Source of the DNA: Candidatus Magasanikbacteria bacterium RIFCSPLOWO2_02_FULL_44_11
Lineage (GTDB): Bacteria; Patescibacteriota; Patescibacteriia; Magasanikbacterales; GWA2-37-8
Length of the DNA: 6,383 nt
NCBI GenBank assembly: GCA_001783035.1
Contig: MFQK01000015.1
Span: 1-6,383, forward strand
Reading direction: 5' to 3'
The notes beneath the pieces were generated by a model that was given only the letters and a program-made list of their open reading frames with translations, ran no database searches and was not told the DNA's origin. The translations under genes and the position numbers were made by a program. Position 1 is the first letter of the stretch, and the number at the start of each line of letters is the position of its first letter. This document shows, in pieces, positions 5,544 through 6,383 of the stretch.

Positions 5544-5571
5544 ATTATACTAAATCTCCTCGTTCTGTCAA
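5544..5571 (-). promoter_or_regulatory. Promoter of tRNA-Gly(UCC)
   Basis: The minus strand carries perfect consensus hexamers, TTGACA (5571-5566) and TATAAT (5549-5544), 16 nt apart. The start should fall near 5537, leaving about 24 nt of 5' leader for RNase P to remove. Confidence 0.85.
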
Positions 5572-5596
5572 TTATTGTTCAAGCCATGTCAATCCC

Positions 5597-5651
5597 AAGT
5601 AGAAATGTCGCCCCAAAATGATAATGTCTTAGTCTACCAAAGTAGAAATGT
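5597..5651. repeat. Spaced 12-bp direct repeats in the intergenic region between tRNAs
   Basis: AAGTAGAAATGT occurs at 5597-5608 and 5640-5651, with 31 bp between. Further ATGTC words stand nearby (5586-5590, 5624-5628). The rest of 5572-5665 holds no gene. Such an array could be transposase-binding sites at a decayed insertion-sequence end; I see no transposase and no flanking duplication, so the identity is open. Confidence 0.4.
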
Positions 5652-5665
5652 TCTAGGCTGTAATA

Positions 5666-5694
5666 TTGACAAATTAAGCAAATTTATCTATAAT
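5666..5694 (+). promoter_or_regulatory. Promoter of the tRNA-Gly(GCC)/tRNA-fMet unit
   Basis: TTGACA (5666-5671), a 17-nt spacer and TATAAT (5689-5694) are a perfect consensus. The start should be near 5701, leaving only about 6 nt before the tRNA 5' end. Confidence 0.9.
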
Positions 5695-5706
5695 GGATAC
5701 ACTTAT

Positions 5707-5780
5707 GCGGTAGTAGTTCAGTTGGCTAGAACGTCTCCTTGCCAAGGAGAAGGTCGCCGGTTCGAATCCGGTCTGCCGCT
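5707..5780 (+). tRNA. tRNA-Gly(GCC)
   Basis: Acceptor GCGGTAG/CTGCCGC (one T-G wobble), D-arm GTTC/GAAC, anticodon arm TCTCC-TTGCCAA-GGAGA with anticodon GCC, and T-arm GCCGG-TTCGAAT-CCGGT all pair. The discriminator is T73. It is 74 nt with no encoded CCA. It reads GGC and GGU codons. It is cotranscribed with the initiator tRNA 45 bp downstream. Confidence 0.96.
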
Positions 5781-5781
5781 C

Positions 5782-5808
5782 AAGGAAAAGCGTAACAAGC
5801 TTTTTCTT
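5782..5808 (+). other. Stem-loop between the two plus-strand tRNAs
   Basis: AAGGAAAAGC (5782-5791), loop GTAACAA and GCTTTTTCTT (5799-5808) pair over 10 positions with one G-U. It may aid tRNA processing or act as a weak terminator, since its 3' arm is T-rich. No new promoter is seen before the next tRNA, which argues against full termination. Confidence 0.45.
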
Positions 5809-5825
5809 AAAACGTCAGCATTCAC

Positions 5826-5899
5826 AGCGGGGTAGAGCAGCCCGGCAGCTCGCTTGGCTCATAACCAAGAGGTCGTTGGTTCAAATCCAACCCCCGCAA
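5826..5899 (+). tRNA. Initiator-type tRNA-Met(CAU)
   Basis: The arms are acceptor AGCGGGG/CCCCGCA with an unpaired A1-A72 end, D-arm GAGC/GCTC, anticodon arm CTTGG-CTCATAA-CCAAG with anticodon CAT, and T-arm GTTGG-TTCAAAT-CCAAC; the discriminator is A73. Initiator hallmarks are the non-Watson-Crick 1-72 position, the A11-T24 pair and the AGCAGCCCGGCAGCTC D-arm. The usual three G-C pairs of the anticodon stem are reduced to two, with T29-A41 replacing the first. The 74 nt lack an encoded CCA. It is the last gene of the plus-strand tRNA unit, followed by a terminator. Confidence 0.93.
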
Positions 5900-5902
5900 C
5901 AA

Positions 5903-5927
5903 AAAAAGCCCCCTATCGGGGCTTTTT
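5903..5927. terminator. Bidirectional terminator between tRNA-fMet and the AI-2E family gene
   Basis: AAAAAGCCCC (5903-5912), loop CTATC and GGGGCTTTTT (5918-5927) form a symmetric A/T-flanked GC stem. It serves the plus-strand tRNA unit and, from the other side, the convergent AI-2E family gene that ends 18 bp away. Confidence 0.9.
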
Positions 5928-5945
5928 GTATTTTCAAAATATTAT

Positions 5946-6383
5946 TTAGTCGTTAGCCAATTCGGTATTGTAGTAGTGCTGGTACATTTCCCAGAAAGTG
6001 AGGAAAAGAGCGGCGACAATCGGACCAATCACGAAGCCGGAAATTCCAAAGAAAGAAATGCCGCCCAAAGTCGTGAATAATATAATTAATGGGTGCATTT
6101 TGATATCTTTACCTACCAAAAATGGTCTCAGTAAATTATCTACCGTACCTATTAAGAACGTTCCCACCAATATAATGATTATGCCTTTGACGATGTTACC
6201 CGTGAGCAAAAGAATAATAGCGACCGGCAGCCAAATAAGAAAAGGACCAATCGCGGGAATTAATGAGGCAAGCATCATGAGAATAGTTAAAACCAAGGTT
6301 CCCGGAATATTTAGAACAGCAAACAATATACCGCCGAGGCCGCCCTGGATGACGCTGACAACCAGGGAACCTTTTAATGAAGC
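5946..6383 (-). CDS. AI-2E family transporter, C-terminal part (runs off window)
   Basis: An open frame from the window edge to TAA at 5948-5946 gives the last 145 residues; the apparent internal TTG start is not real, because the frame continues upstream with GSLVVSVIQGGLGGILFAVL. Hydrophobic segments lie at about 8-25, 28-44, 47-58, 64-80, 97-112 and 114-134. Matching the PF01594 (YhhT/TqsA) C-terminal pattern are the KGSL...QGGLGG segment, LIPAIGPFLIWLPVAI, and the conserved DNLLRPFLVG element (about 82-91) followed by P..I...LGG...FG..G..IGP. The family includes the quorum-signal exporter TqsA and Na+/H+ antiporters, so the substrate here is unknown. It converges on the tRNA unit and shares its terminator. 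Confidence 0.92.
   Translation of the reverse strand, partial: ASLKGSLVVSVIQGGLGGILFAVLNIPGTLVLTILMMLASLIPAIGPFLIWLPVAIILLLTGNIVKGIIIILVGTFLIGTVDNLLRPFLVGKDIKMHPLIILFTTLGGISFFGISGFVIGPIVAALFLTFWEMYQHYYNTELAND

Noticed and set aside
5597..5651. GTAGAAAT words suggesting Cas12a-type CRISPR repeats
   Set aside because: There are only two short copies, no 30-36 nt repeat, no regular spacers and no cas gene in the window.
5575..5835. Plus-strand 86-codon open frame
   Set aside because: It runs through the tRNA-Gly(GCC) gene and into the tRNA-fMet gene and has no protein-like features.
5908..5922. CCCCCTATCGGGG core resembling the CsoR operator
   Set aside because: It is the stem-loop of the shared terminator, lacks the AT palindromic flanks and the exact C5-TAT-G5 spacing, and is not at a promoter.

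Overview
This 6.4 kb window reads like a compact, moderate-GC bacterial chromosome. My best guess is a Patescibacteria/CPR-type or similarly streamlined genome. The reasons are 1-nt gene junctions, almost no Shine-Dalgarno sequences, strong TTGACN/TAnnAT-type promoters, tRNAs without an encoded CCA, and small-genome staples such as YibE/F, a MazG-like pyrophosphatase and an AI-2E family protein. The taxonomic placement is inference. The standard code fits, because TGA ends the cupredoxin gene at the usual family C-terminus and TGG encodes Trp. All protein genes lie on the minus strand.

Right to left along the minus strand, a partial AI-2E family permease (from 6383, ending at 5946) is closed by a bidirectional terminator. 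That terminator also closes a plus-strand tRNA pair, tRNA-Gly(GCC) and initiator-type tRNA-Met(CAU), driven by a perfect TTGACA-17-TATAAT promoter. A minus-strand tRNA-Gly(UCC) follows with its own consensus promoter and terminator. Beyond it lies about 170 bp of structured non-coding DNA with two GGAA-tetraloop hairpins. This stretch is bounded by a 19-bp direct repeat of the tRNA 3' end.

The core of the window is a copper-homeostasis operon (about 5202 to 889). A 68-residue membrane protein with its own possible promoter comes first, then a promoter carrying a perfect CsoR-type palindrome. Downstream are csoR, copA (PIB-1 Cu(I)-ATPase), an HMA-domain/DsbD_2 (TauE/SafE-like) membrane fusion, a membrane-anchored cupredoxin-like protein and a terminator. 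The proposed logic is that CsoR releases the promoter when it binds Cu(I) and CopA pumps Cu(I) out. The HMA-permease fusion and the extracytoplasmic cupredoxin would handle copper or electrons at the membrane; this last step is inferred.

The left end is a second operon: a MazG-like NTP pyrophosphatase (813-508), then the first 168 residues of a YibE/F family membrane protein running off the window. Its promoter has exactly the same -35 and -10 hexamers and spacing as the csoR promoter, and it sits so close to the ATG that the mRNA should be leaderless or nearly so.
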